Of a stretch of DNA of 11,594 bases, positions 5,420 to 11,594 are shown piece after piece (the stretch's first letter is position 1; the number at the start of each line of letters is the position of its first letter). Source of the DNA: Chloroflexia bacterium (GTDB taxonomy: Bacteria > Chloroflexota > Chloroflexia > QHBQ01 > JADMIH01). Under the pieces are notes generated by a model that was not told the DNA's origin, did not search any database, and saw nothing but the letters and a program-made list of their open reading frames with translations. Position numbers and translations under genes: made by a program. The stretch lies in assembly GCA_025927935.1 (NCBI GenBank), contig JAICKM010000145.1:1-11594 (forward strand), written 5' to 3'.

Positions 5420-8104
5420 TCAGGGCGCAGCCATGAACTGCATGTCGTCGAGGTAGAAGCGCGGCTGGGCGCCGCCGCGATTATCTTGCAGCACCACGCC
5501 GGTAATGCGGGCATTGGCGCCGCGCAGATCGCTCAGCGGCACTACCACCCGCTGCCAGGTGTTGGCGGCGGGCGCCCGCCCGCCCAGGTAGTTGTTAAGG
5601 TTCAGCGCGGGAAGCATCGCCCCGTTTGCATCCACCAGGTTCACGGTCAGTTGCTGGCCGCCCCTGGCCCCACCATTGATGTAGAAGTTCAGGAAGTTGT
5701 AGCCGGTGGTCTGGATGCCACCGGTCCCCACGTAGAGGCCGGCCCACGCCTGGGTGATGGCGCAACTGGCGGCGTAGCGCCCGCTGTGCACAAAGGTCGT
5801 ATCCGCCCAGTTACGGCTGCTGCCCCAGGACCAATCGGCCCAGCCGGGCGCCAGCGCATCGGCGTAGACGATCAGCGGCGCGGGTCCCCCAGGCACAGCG
5901 GTGCTGGTCGGCGGCGGCGTGCGCGTCGCCGTAGCGGGTGGCACCGTGCGGGTCGGCGTGGAGGCCGGCGGCGTGCGCGTCGCGGTGGCGGCGGGGGTAT
6001 TGGTCGGGCGCGGCGTGCTGGTCGCGGGAACCGCTGTGCTGGTGACTGCCGCGGGCGGCGTGCTGGTCGGGCGCGGCGTGTTCGTGGCTGCGGGCGGCGC
6101 GGTACTCGTGGGCACGCTCGTCGGCACGGCGGTCGTGGTATTGGCGGGCCGCGGTGTGCTGGTCGCGCTCGGCGGGATCGATCCACCGCCCAGGCCGCCG
6201 GTGACGGTCAGGGTATAGGCTCCGCACCCGGCGTTAGCCGTCACCTCGTAGACCGTGACCGTAAAGCTTTGCCCGGCCGGCACATTAAACGAGTAACCCG
6301 CGGTCCCGCCGTTCTGACCGGGACTCATACCGATATCCGCCAGGTAGTTCGCCTGCACGTTCGCCGGATTGTACGCGCCTAGATAGGCCACGCTGAACAC
6401 GTCGTTACTCGCGGTGCAGGCGCTGCTAAGCTGCACTGTGATGCACTGGCTACTCGCGCTGCTGTTGGTGTAGGTGTATGCGTCGGCATGGTGGCCGAGG
6501 CCATCGCCCCGCGAGGGCACGCTCTTGGCGGCGGCGCAGGCACTCGGCGCCCAATCGCGCACGAGGCGGTCGGTCTGCACCCGGTCGGCGGCGGTGATGC
6601 TGCCCTGCACGGTGGTATTGCCCGCGCCCGGCGTTGCGGTCGGCGGAGCCGCCGTTTGCGCCGGCAGGGATGTCGCGGTGCGGGTCGGCGTGCCGGGCGT
6701 GCGGGTAGGTGTGCCGGCAGCCGGTGTGTTCGTCGGCACGGCGCTCGGCGTGTTGCTGGGCCGCGGCGTCACGGTGTTGCTGGGCGGCGCGGTCGGGGTA
6801 TTGGGTGGGACCGCCCCACCGCCCGGCAAGGGCACGGTGCCCTGCGCGTAATAAGCGGCTGTCTGCCGGCGGATGTAGCCGCCGTCGTCGTCGGCATCGG
6901 TGGCGGTCGTAGTGTTGCCGTTGATCGCTGCCGGGTTGGTCACGCCGTCGCCTTTTGTGTCGTAGTAGTGGCTCTGCGAACCGACTCCCGCCCCGAACAG
7001 GATGCCCAGCACCCCGGCGTTGGCCCATTGCTGGATGTGCGCCCACCCGGTCGTGGGGTTCAGGAAGTACTCGGCGCGGTTGTCCTGATAGTGCCCGTCG
7101 GTGTTGTTCATCGTGCGGTACACCCGGTTGCCGTTGGGCACCTGCCACAGCAGCGCGCGCTTACCGGTCTGCGTCACGACCGTGTTGAGCCAACTCAGCA
7201 TGGTGTCGAAGGTGGGTTGGCGGGTGTTGGTATCGTCCCACCAGCGGTTGCTGCCCTGCGTCAACTGATACCAGGCCGCGTCGCGATCCGAAGGGTTGTA
7301 GAACAGCGCCTGGAAACCGGGTCCCAGGCTGTTGAGATAGGTCGCCGTGCGGGTGGCATGGCCCTGCCAGTCATAGGTCGGGTCGTTGCGTAGCGCCAGC
7401 ACAATATCGTCGCTCGCACCGAAAGGACTCATATCGAGACCGAGGCTGACGTTGGGCGCATAGACATCGCGCAGATGGACCAGCGCCTGGTAGACGCCGC
7501 GGAAGTTATTCGGGTAGCCCTGCACATCGGCCTGCCCGCTGGAGGCCACCGCCGCCGGCTGCGACGCGGCGTTATCCGCCGTGTTCGAGCTATGCTGCTG
7601 CATAGTGCCGGTGAGATCCGGCTCCAGATCCACCCAGACCGTGCCGCCCGCCGCCCCGCATTTCTGCATGAGCAGCTTGAAGTCGTCGAAGTAGGCGCGC
7701 ATGGTGGCGGCGTTATTCAGATTGCCGTATTCGTCGTAGGCGGGCGCGGACTGCAAGATCTGGTAGTAGATAAACACCGGGATCAGGTTGGCGCTACGCG
7801 AGGCGTTGATATAGCTGGTCGCAAAGCTGCCGTTGCTGTTCCAGGTAGCCCAGCCGTTGCCCGTGTTAGCGCCCCCGGAGAGGTACTGATAGCGCGCATT
7901 CCACGGCACACCGGAGCCGGTCATCCAGGTCGTATCGTTGTTGCTCAACCCGAAGCTGAAGTAATTGGGTAGACCCGCGGGGGCCGCCGGTAGCCCGGCG
8001 GAAGCGGACGCGGAAGAGGAACCAGCAGACGCGGAAATGGCCGTTGCGATGACCAAAATCATACCAATGGCGCCTACTATCCAGACGTTAAAGCGCTTCA
8101 ACAA
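5420..8104 (-). CDS. secreted multidomain carbohydrate-active-like protein with PT-rich linkers
   Basis: An 894-residue exported protein. Starting at a TTG at 8104, residues 1-28 form a signal peptide (LKRF, then a hydrophobic stretch ending ATAISASA). Residues 45-423 form a domain I cannot assign. Its alternating hydrophobic strands, aromatic residues and the segment WVDLEPD (Glu161) suggest a TIM-barrel glycoside hydrolase. It ends in a Ca-loop-like DTKGDGVTN. A Thr/Pro linker (about 425-498) leads to a beta-sandwich (about 499-637) with paired cysteines, resembling PPC-type domains. A second linker (about 639-744) precedes a C-terminal domain (745-894). That domain opens VYADALAPGWADWSWGS and ends GGAQPRFYLDDMQF, like the jelly-roll carbohydrate-binding domains of Chloroflexota secreted enzymes. 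The gene is monocistronic. I infer it binds and perhaps cuts or remodels an extracellular polysaccharide, possibly the one made by the neighbouring genes. No catalytic activity is established. Confidence 0.85.
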   Translation of the reverse strand: MLKRFNVWIVGAIGMILVIATAISASAGSSSASASAGLPAAPAGLPNYFSFGLSNNDTTWMTGSGVPWNARYQYLSGGANTGNGWATWNSNGSFATSYINASRSANLIPVFIYYQILQSAPAYDEYGNLNNAATMRAYFDDFKLLMQKCGAAGGTVWVDLEPDLTGTMQQHSSNTADNAASQPAAVASSGQADVQGYPNNFRGVYQALVHLRDVYAPNVSLGLDMSPFGASDDIVLALRNDPTYDWQGHATRTATYLNSLGPGFQALFYNPSDRDAAWYQLTQGSNRWWDDTNTRQPTFDTMLSWLNTVVTQTGKRALLWQVPNGNRVYRTMNNTDGHYQDNRAEYFLNPTTGWAHIQQWANAGVLGILFGAGVGSQSHYYDTKGDGVTNPAAINGNTTTATDADDDGGYIRRQTAAYYAQGTVPLPGGGAVPPNTPTAPPSNTVTPRPSNTPSAVPTNTPAAGTPTRTPGTPTRTATSLPAQTAAPPTATPGAGNTTVQGSITAADRVQTDRLVRDWAPSACAAAKSVPSRGDGLGHHADAYTYTNSSASSQCITVQLSSACTASNDVFSVAYLGAYNPANVQANYLADIGMSPGQNGGTAGYSFNVPAGQSFTVTVYEVTANAGCGAYTLTVTGGLGGGSIPPSATSTPRPANTTTAVPTSVPTSTAPPAATNTPRPTSTPPAAVTSTAVPATSTPRPTNTPAATATRTPPASTPTRTVPPATATRTPPPTSTAVPGGPAPLIVYADALAPGWADWSWGSSRNWADTTFVHSGRYAASCAITQAWAGLYVGTGGIQTTGYNFLNFYINGGARGGQQLTVNLVDANGAMLPALNLNNYLGGRAPAANTWQRVVVPLSDLRGANARITGVVLQDNRGGAQPRFYLDDMQFMAAP
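5873..6190 (-). repeat. low-complexity Thr/Pro/Ala linker-coding region 2
   Basis: About 106 codons of the secreted protein consist almost wholly of Thr, Pro, Ala, Ser and Val in loosely repeated units such as NTPRPTST and TATRTPP. At DNA level the plus strand shows recurring GGCGTGCTGGTCGG-like units. It is a flexible, probably glycosylated or protease-resistant spacer before the C-terminal domain. The imperfect tandem units make it prone to length change and assembly error. Confidence 0.85.
6608..6829 (-). repeat. low-complexity Thr/Pro/Ala linker-coding region 1
   Basis: About 74 codons between the N-terminal domain and the middle beta-sandwich encode repeats such as NTPTAPPSNT and TPTRTPG. 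The composition matches linker 2, so the two linkers probably share an origin by duplication. Confidence 0.82.
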
Positions 8105-8112
8105 AAGCGTAA

Positions 8113-8118
8113 CCTCCT
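8113..8118 (-). promoter_or_regulatory. ribosome binding site indicating a TTG start
   Basis: On the minus strand this is a perfect AGGAGG. The first start codon at correct distance (8 nt) is the TTG at 8104, directly followed by LKRFNVW and the hydrophobic core of a signal peptide. The longer in-frame start, also TTG, at 8161 has no ribosome binding site and would put 19 unlikely residues before the signal peptide. Confidence 0.7.
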
Positions 8119-8234
8119 GAATAGGTCGCCCGAACCAACAGACGGACGTATGACCGACCAACCGGGAACCTCATTGCCAAGGAAGTTCAATTTCCGGCCG
8201 GTATTTGTACCCAGAGTTCTTATGTCCGGAGTGC

Positions 8235-8240
8235 ATTATA
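8235..8240 (-). promoter_or_regulatory. possible -10 box of the secreted protein gene
   Basis: Read on the minus strand this is TATAAT, a perfect -10 consensus in AT-rich DNA about 130 nt before the TTG start. A TTGACT lies 9 bp upstream, which is too close for a normal -35, and no good hexamer sits at 17 bp, so an activator may be needed. The nearby dyad ATAAGA/TCTTAT (8245-8263) falls exactly where a regulator would bind. Confidence 0.35.
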
Positions 8241-8412
8241 GAAAATAAGAGTCAATTTCTTATGGATCTGTAAGAATGAACCCGTTACATTTTCCTCAAT
8301 ACTGCTGAAAGCAGCCCAGTCATATATGTCCTGTAGCATGTTGCCCGCGCCGCCATTCATATCTTGTTTAGCGGCCAATGTTACAATGAGGCCGTTAGTG
8401 AACGCTGCAACC

Positions 8413-8497
8413 GGCTCCGGCGCGGGAGCCAACGGCAATCGACCTTGTAGGACCCGGTTTCAAACCGGCCCGGCGCGCAGCACACTGCTATGGCGCG
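8413..8497 (+). other. hairpin-rich leader of the methyltransferase gene
   Basis: Three successive hairpins can be drawn: GGCTCC/GGAGCC (8413-8418 with 8425-8430), CCGGTTT/AAACCGG (8454-8460 with 8462-8468), and CGCGC/GCGCG enclosing AGCA-CAC-TGCT (about 8474-8497). They lie 50-130 nt before the ATG. I do not recognise a known riboswitch, and GC-rich DNA folds easily, so this is a description rather than a functional call. Confidence 0.3.
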
Positions 8498-8544
8498 TTA
8501 CCCCGCAACCAGGGCAGCCGTACCCAATCCAGTGGAGGACTTGC

Positions 8545-9351
8545 ATGATCTCGGAGGCGCAGAAGCCGGCGCAAACCACCGGCGCGGAAGAACAACTCAC
8601 CCCCTACCCCCTGCGCGGCGGCATCCTGGCCCGGCTGGGCCGCACCGCCTACCAGCACCGCCATGACTTCCATTACCTGCGCCGCACCCAATGGGAGGTC
8701 ATCGAGCGCTATTTGCAGCCGAGCCGGGGCGAATATATCCTGGACGTGGCGAGCGGAGACGGCTATTATAGCCGCAAGATGGCGGCGCACGGAGCGCGCG
8801 TCGCCGCGATCGACATTGACCCCCGGCGTATCCGCAATGCGCTCACCTACCACAACGTCCCCGGCGTCTCCTATCGCCTGGGTAACGCCGAAGCCTTGCC
8901 CTATGCGGACGGCACATTTGACAAGGTGGTCAGTGTGTGCGCGCTCGAACACTTCCACGATCCGCAGGCAGCTATCAACGAAGCCTGGCGCGTGTTGAAG
9001 CCGGGCGGCCGGCTCGTGTTACATGTGGACAGCTTCACCTACCGCGAGATCAGCGTCGAGGTGCGCGAGCATCACCGCACGCACTACTATGTGGAGAACT
9101 TCTTCACCAAAAAGTCGCTGAGCGACCGGCTGGAGAAGGCACCCTTCCGCGTGGACGAGTACCAGTTCACGTTCAACTCGCCGCTGGCCCACCGCCTGTT
9201 CGTGTGGGGCGAGATGCGCGGCTTCACCGGGCTGCCCTTCCTGGCGATGTTCCCCTTCGCCTATCCGGCCATCAAGATCAGCGATCGCCTCTTCGGCAAG
9301 CGCGAAGAAGGCTACGATCTCTACGTGCGCGCGACGCGCCTGGAACGGTAA
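8545..9351 (+). CDS. class I SAM-dependent methyltransferase (Methyltransf_11 type)
   Basis: A 268-residue soluble methyltransferase. The Rossmann fold shows motif I ILDVASGDG (65-73), the ribose-binding acidic residue in AAIDID (about 90-92), NAEALPYADGTFDKVVSVCALEHF (split across 114-137), and LKPGGRLVLH (151-160). These are typical of the UbiE/Methyltransf_11 group, which methylates small molecules, lipids or sugars. The C-terminal part (about 165-268) is basic and aromatic, and a hydrophobic stretch FLAMFPFAYPAI near 232-243 may touch a membrane or lipid substrate. I chose ATG 8545 because GGAGG (8534-8538) lies 6 nt upstream; the frame stays open to 8326, but that part has no ribosome binding site and no homology-like features. 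The gene stands alone, divergent from the secreted protein and convergent with the next methyltransferase gene. Its acceptor cannot be read from the sequence. With glycosyltransferase neighbours, a sugar or polyprenyl-linked intermediate is plausible. Confidence 0.92.
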   Translation: MISEAQKPAQTTGAEEQLTPYPLRGGILARLGRTAYQHRHDFHYLRRTQWEVIERYLQPSRGEYILDVASGDGYYSRKMAAHGARVAAIDIDPRRIRNALTYHNVPGVSYRLGNAEALPYADGTFDKVVSVCALEHFHDPQAAINEAWRVLKPGGRLVLHVDSFTYREISVEVREHHRTHYYVENFFTKKSLSDRLEKAPFRVDEYQFTFNSPLAHRLFVWGEMRGFTGLPFLAMFPFAYPAIKISDRLFGKREEGYDLYVRATRLER

Positions 9352-9467
9352 GCAGCCGCATACCACAGGGGTTCCGGAGATACGGCCCATCAGGCGCCGG
9401 GGTATACGCCTCGACGCCTTTTGGCTGCATCCCCTGTGACGGGGCGCGGCGGACGGCATAAAAGCGG

Positions 9468-9493
9468 GGGCCGTGACTGTGGAGTCACGGCCC
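9468..9493. terminator. bidirectional hairpin terminator between convergent genes
   Basis: A perfect 11-bp stem, GGGCCGTGACT (9468-9478) with AGTCACGGCCC (9483-9493), is closed by a GTGG tetraloop. On the minus strand it is followed by CCGCTTTTATG, a fair U-run for the gene ending at 9542. On the plus strand TCTAGTATTAT follows. Its position between two converging stop codons supports shared termination. Confidence 0.75.
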
Positions 9494-9541
9494 TCTAGTA
9501 TTATCGGTTATGTCAAGCGAGAGTCAGGGCGGAGAGCGGCG

Positions 9542-10243
9542 CTAAACGCTGAAAGAATGGCGAGGCCGGCCCACGGCAATGGTGCCGTCGATAAAGCGCA
9601 AGTTGAACGCCACCCCTAGTTCGCGGCCCCAGCGCGCGGCGATTTCTTGCTCACCCCGCCGGTTGATGTCGTCCAGAACCACGGTATAGTCGGGAGCCAG
9701 GGCGTCCTTAAAGTAGGGCACGGCGGGATAGCGGGCGTAGCGGAGATCCTTGGTGTAGGCGGGCGGGCCGTCCACGATCAGCAAGTCGATCTTGCGGTCG
9801 CGCCTGAGGCCGCAGAGCTTATCGTCGGCGTACCAGGCACCGCGCGGGCCGCTCCAGCCGAGGGGCGTGGGGGCAAGCGGCGCGTGGATCACCGTGGCCT
9901 GCGCGCCCAGGCCCTCCGCGTTTAGGTTTTGTTGCAGCAGCGCGGCCCAATCGGCGTCGTGTTCGATGGAATAGAGGTGGCCGGGCCGGTCGCGCAGCAG
10001 CCGGGCGATGAAGAACGTCGAAATGCCACCGCCGCACTCCACGATACAGGTGCGGCGATTGATCACAATATCGTTGAGCACGGCCAGCAGGCCGCTGGGC
10101 CGCATGGCCGCCTGGCTCCAGGGCAGAAACCCGTTGGCGAGCGGCGCGAGTGCTTGCAGCGCCAGGATATCCTTGCGGTCGCGGGTCGCGTCGAGTAAGT
10201 ATTTGTTGAGCACCCGATGCACTTGATGCTGTGCGGTGTTCAC
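9542..10243 (-). CDS. class I SAM-dependent methyltransferase (Methyltransf_24-like)
   Basis: A 233-residue protein with a Rossmann-type SAM-binding core. Motif I is IVECGGGIST (67-76), the ribose-binding acid is Glu94 in LYSIEHDADW, the motif near the active site is LLIVDGPPAYT (154-164), and VVLDDINRRGE follows at 188-198. This pattern (E-x-GGG, IEHD, DGPP, LDDxNR) fits the Methyltransf_24/O-methyltransferase-like group often placed beside glycosyltransferases in polysaccharide loci. An N-terminal helical segment (1-60) precedes the core. The start is the GTG at 10243, with AGGAAGG 8 nt upstream. It lies 72 bp downstream of the glycosyltransferase in the same direction with no terminator visible, so the two are probably one transcript. 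The acceptor, perhaps a sugar hydroxyl, is inferred from context only. It is unrelated in detail to the methyltransferase encoded on the other side of the terminator. Confidence 0.88.
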   Translation of the reverse strand: MNTAQHQVHRVLNKYLLDATRDRKDILALQALAPLANGFLPWSQAAMRPSGLLAVLNDIVINRRTCIVECGGGISTFFIARLLRDRPGHLYSIEHDADWAALLQQNLNAEGLGAQATVIHAPLAPTPLGWSGPRGAWYADDKLCGLRRDRKIDLLIVDGPPAYTKDLRYARYPAVPYFKDALAPDYTVVLDDINRRGEQEIAARWGRELGVAFNLRFIDGTIAVGRPRHSFSV

Positions 10244-10315
10244 CGATGATACCTTCCTACATCTGGTCCGGTAAAAGGCTGCGGATGCGCCCCGCGAGGG
10301 ATCTCGGATTCGCCC

Positions 10316-11545
10316 TTACGCCTGGGGTTGGACCGAAAGGGCGTCGGGCAAGGCGTCCGGCCCGCCCGCCAGGGACTCGTAAATCGGCGCGAAGCCCGCC
10401 GCCACATGCCTTTCGTCGAAGCTCTCGGCGCGCAAGCGCGCGGCGGCGCCCATCCCCGCGCGCAACTCCGCATCGCGCGCCAGCATGACGATATGGGCCG
10501 CCAGGGCGGCCGGGTCGCACGGCGGCACCAGGAAGCCGGTGGTCCCGTGGACGATCTGTTCCGGGAGGCCCCCGGACTCGGCGCCGATGACGGGTTTGCC
10601 CGCCGCCATCGCCTCGGTCACGGCCAGGTTCCAGGCATCGCCAAGGGCCGGCATGGCGACCATATCGGCGGCGGCCAGCAATTCGGCGGCATCCGGGCGG
10701 GCCGCGGCGATGATCAGGCTGTCGCCCAGCCCGGCTTGCGCGCAGAGGTGCTCCAACTCGGCCCGATAACCGGCGAAGGGGCCGCTGTAGCGCGGATCTT
10801 CCCAGCCGACCAGCAGTCCGCGCAGTTCGGGCACTTCCTGCCGGGCCAGGGCAAAGGCCCGCACGACGTCTTCCTGCCGCTTTTGCTGAATAATCCGCGC
10901 TAGCTGCAACACAAGGGGCGCATCCGGCGCGATGCCATATTCCTGCCGTATCGCGGAGCCGTCGATAGCGGGGTGAAACCGCCGGCAATCGACCCCGTTC
11001 ACCACCACATGCGTTCGCGCGGCAGGCACGCCCATACGCGGCACCTCGGCGGCAAGAAAGCGCGAGACGGCCACCGCGCGGTCGGCGCGCCGGGCCATGG
11101 CCGCTTCCAGGTAGCCGCGGGGTCCGCCGTAGCGCCCCGGCATGACATGGTAATGCAATAACAGGCGCGCGCCGGCCAGGCGGGCCAGCAGCAGACCCAG
11201 CGTGCCTGTGCGTGGCGCCGCGGCACACTGCACAATCTGGATGCCCTCGCGCCGCGCATAGCGCACCAGGCGCAGCATACTGCCCGGCAGATGGACACCA
11301 GAGCGCAACGCCGGGGCTAAGCCCCCGCGTAAGGCCATGCCGAACTTCCAATGTACAATCGTCACGCCGTCTGCCGCGCTCAGCCCCACCTCGCCGTGCG
11401 CGTCCCGGTTGAGCACCAGGTAGGCGGCGAACCGCGTGCGGTCCAGATTGCGAATGATCTGCCGATAGACCGTCATCTCCGGTCCCAGGAACTCGTTGGG
11501 GTAGAGGAACAGGATTTTGATCTTGCCGCCATCCGCCTTACTCAT
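10316..11545 (-). CDS. GT4-type glycosyltransferase (GT-B fold)
   Basis: A 409-residue glycosyltransferase that would transfer a sugar from a nucleotide donor to a growing glycan at the inner face of the membrane. The N-terminal Rossmann domain begins IKILFLYPNEF, has a Gly-rich acceptor loop (FLGPEMTVYRQ) and includes LLLHYHVMPGRYGG (about 128-141). The linker VVVNGVDCRRFHP (about 181-193) is the usual hinge. The donor domain has LVLQLARIIQQKR (about 211-223), PALGDAWNLAVTEAMAAGKPVIGAES split across 299-324, GGLPE and GFLVPP. The E-x7-E motif appears as Asp303-x7-Glu311. Start choice is uncertain: ATG 11545 has GGGG about 9 nt upstream, ATG 11560 has AAGG directly against it, and GTG 11581 has nothing. 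The first residues before IKIL are not conserved in the family, so function is unaffected. It is probably co-transcribed with the methyltransferase downstream. Confidence 0.93.
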   Translation of the reverse strand: MSKADGGKIKILFLYPNEFLGPEMTVYRQIIRNLDRTRFAAYLVLNRDAHGEVGLSAADGVTIVHWKFGMALRGGLAPALRSGVHLPGSMLRLVRYARREGIQIVQCAAAPRTGTLGLLLARLAGARLLLHYHVMPGRYGGPRGYLEAAMARRADRAVAVSRFLAAEVPRMGVPAARTHVVVNGVDCRRFHPAIDGSAIRQEYGIAPDAPLVLQLARIIQQKRQEDVVRAFALARQEVPELRGLLVGWEDPRYSGPFAGYRAELEHLCAQAGLGDSLIIAAARPDAAELLAAADMVAMPALGDAWNLAVTEAMAAGKPVIGAESGGLPEQIVHGTTGFLVPPCDPAALAAHIVMLARDAELRAGMGAAARLRAESFDERHVAAGFAPIYESLAGGPDALPDALSVQPQA

Positions 11546-11594
11546 CGTGCTTGACCCCATCCTTGTTTGAGTTTCGCCCACGCCCGGCTGATCG

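Larger units (their letters stand above)
8105..8544. other. divergent intergenic region between secreted protein and methyltransferase
   Basis: These 440 bp hold the leaders of both flanking genes. The segment 8215-8400 is clearly AT-richer than its surroundings and contains a perfect minus-strand TATAAT and an inverted repeat ATAAGA-N7-TCTTAT (8245-8263). The segment 8410-8500 is GC-rich and full of short hairpins. A 72-codon minus-strand ORF at 8220-8438 has no ribosome binding site and no recognisable domain, so I do not call it a gene. Confidence 0.65.

Noticed and set aside
5265..5456. Plus-strand ORF of 63 codons between the response regulator and the secreted gene
   Set aside because: It has no ribosome binding site, overlaps the end of the secreted protein gene and has a composition typical of a chance frame.
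6000..6190. Possible tandem-repeat or CRISPR-like array in the linker DNA
   Set aside because: The units are irregular and stay in frame with Thr/Pro codons. There are no constant repeats separated by unique spacers.
5486..7393. Two long plus-strand ORFs (298 and 301 codons) opposite the secreted protein
   Set aside because: They mirror the low-complexity linkers and give Arg/Gly/Ala-rich products. The minus strand has a signal peptide, domain structure and a strong ribosome binding site.
8220..8438. Minus-strand ORF of 72 codons in the divergent spacer
   Set aside because: There is no ribosome binding site, it overlaps the likely promoter region, and its composition changes abruptly from GC-rich to AT-rich along its length. 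No domain is recognisable.
8326..8544. N-terminal extension of the methyltransferase to an ATG at 8326
   Set aside because: The ATG at 8545 has GGAGG 6 nt upstream and the fold begins shortly after it. The extension encodes unrelated residues and covers the leader hairpins.

Overview
The window is GC-rich bacterial DNA that most resembles the phylum Chloroflexota. This is an inference from three things: a secreted protein built with long Thr/Pro/Ala-rich linkers of the TPTRT/NTPRPT type, its C-terminal carbohydrate-binding-like domain of a kind common in Herpetosiphon and Roseiflexus relatives, and a palindromic intergenic repeat containing CTGAGCGCAGCGAAGA that is often seen in that phylum. 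The content suggests part of a cell-surface or extracellular polysaccharide region. There are no RNA genes, CRISPR arrays, transposases or integrases that I can see.

Left part (1-4173, all minus strand). A four-gene operon reads right to left. It encodes a glutamine-hydrolysing asparagine-synthase-like amidotransferase (2158-4173), a PP-loop amidotransferase of the WbpG/WbuX/PseA N-acetyl sugar type (1083-2120), a stand-alone acyl carrier protein (693-965), and an AMP-forming acyl/aminoacyl ligase cut by the window edge (1-680). Together they could activate an acid, load it on a carrier protein and install amide nitrogen on a sugar or acyl group of a polysaccharide. The set recalls the acyl-ligase/ACP/amidotransferase modules of exosortase-linked polysaccharide loci, although no exosortase is in view. 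A long hairpin repeat lies inside the operon just before the ACP ribosome binding site.

Middle (4174-8104). A divergent 306-bp region carries a good promoter for an orphan OmpR/PhoB-type response regulator (4480-5166, plus strand), followed by a hairpin terminator. Facing it is a large secreted multidomain protein (5420-8104, minus). It has a signal peptide, a TIM-barrel-like N-terminal domain of no family I recognise, a beta-sandwich domain and a carbohydrate-binding-like domain, joined by two long linkers. It probably starts at a TTG codon behind a perfect AGGAGG.

Right part (8105-11594). An AT-richer divergent spacer leads to a SAM-dependent methyltransferase (8545-9351, plus) with a hairpin-rich leader. 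After a bidirectional terminator come a second, different SAM-dependent methyltransferase (9542-10243, minus) and a GT4-type glycosyltransferase (10316-11545, minus). These two are co-directional and probably co-transcribed. The methyltransferases and glycosyltransferase fit glycan assembly and decoration; the actual substrates cannot be read from the sequence.
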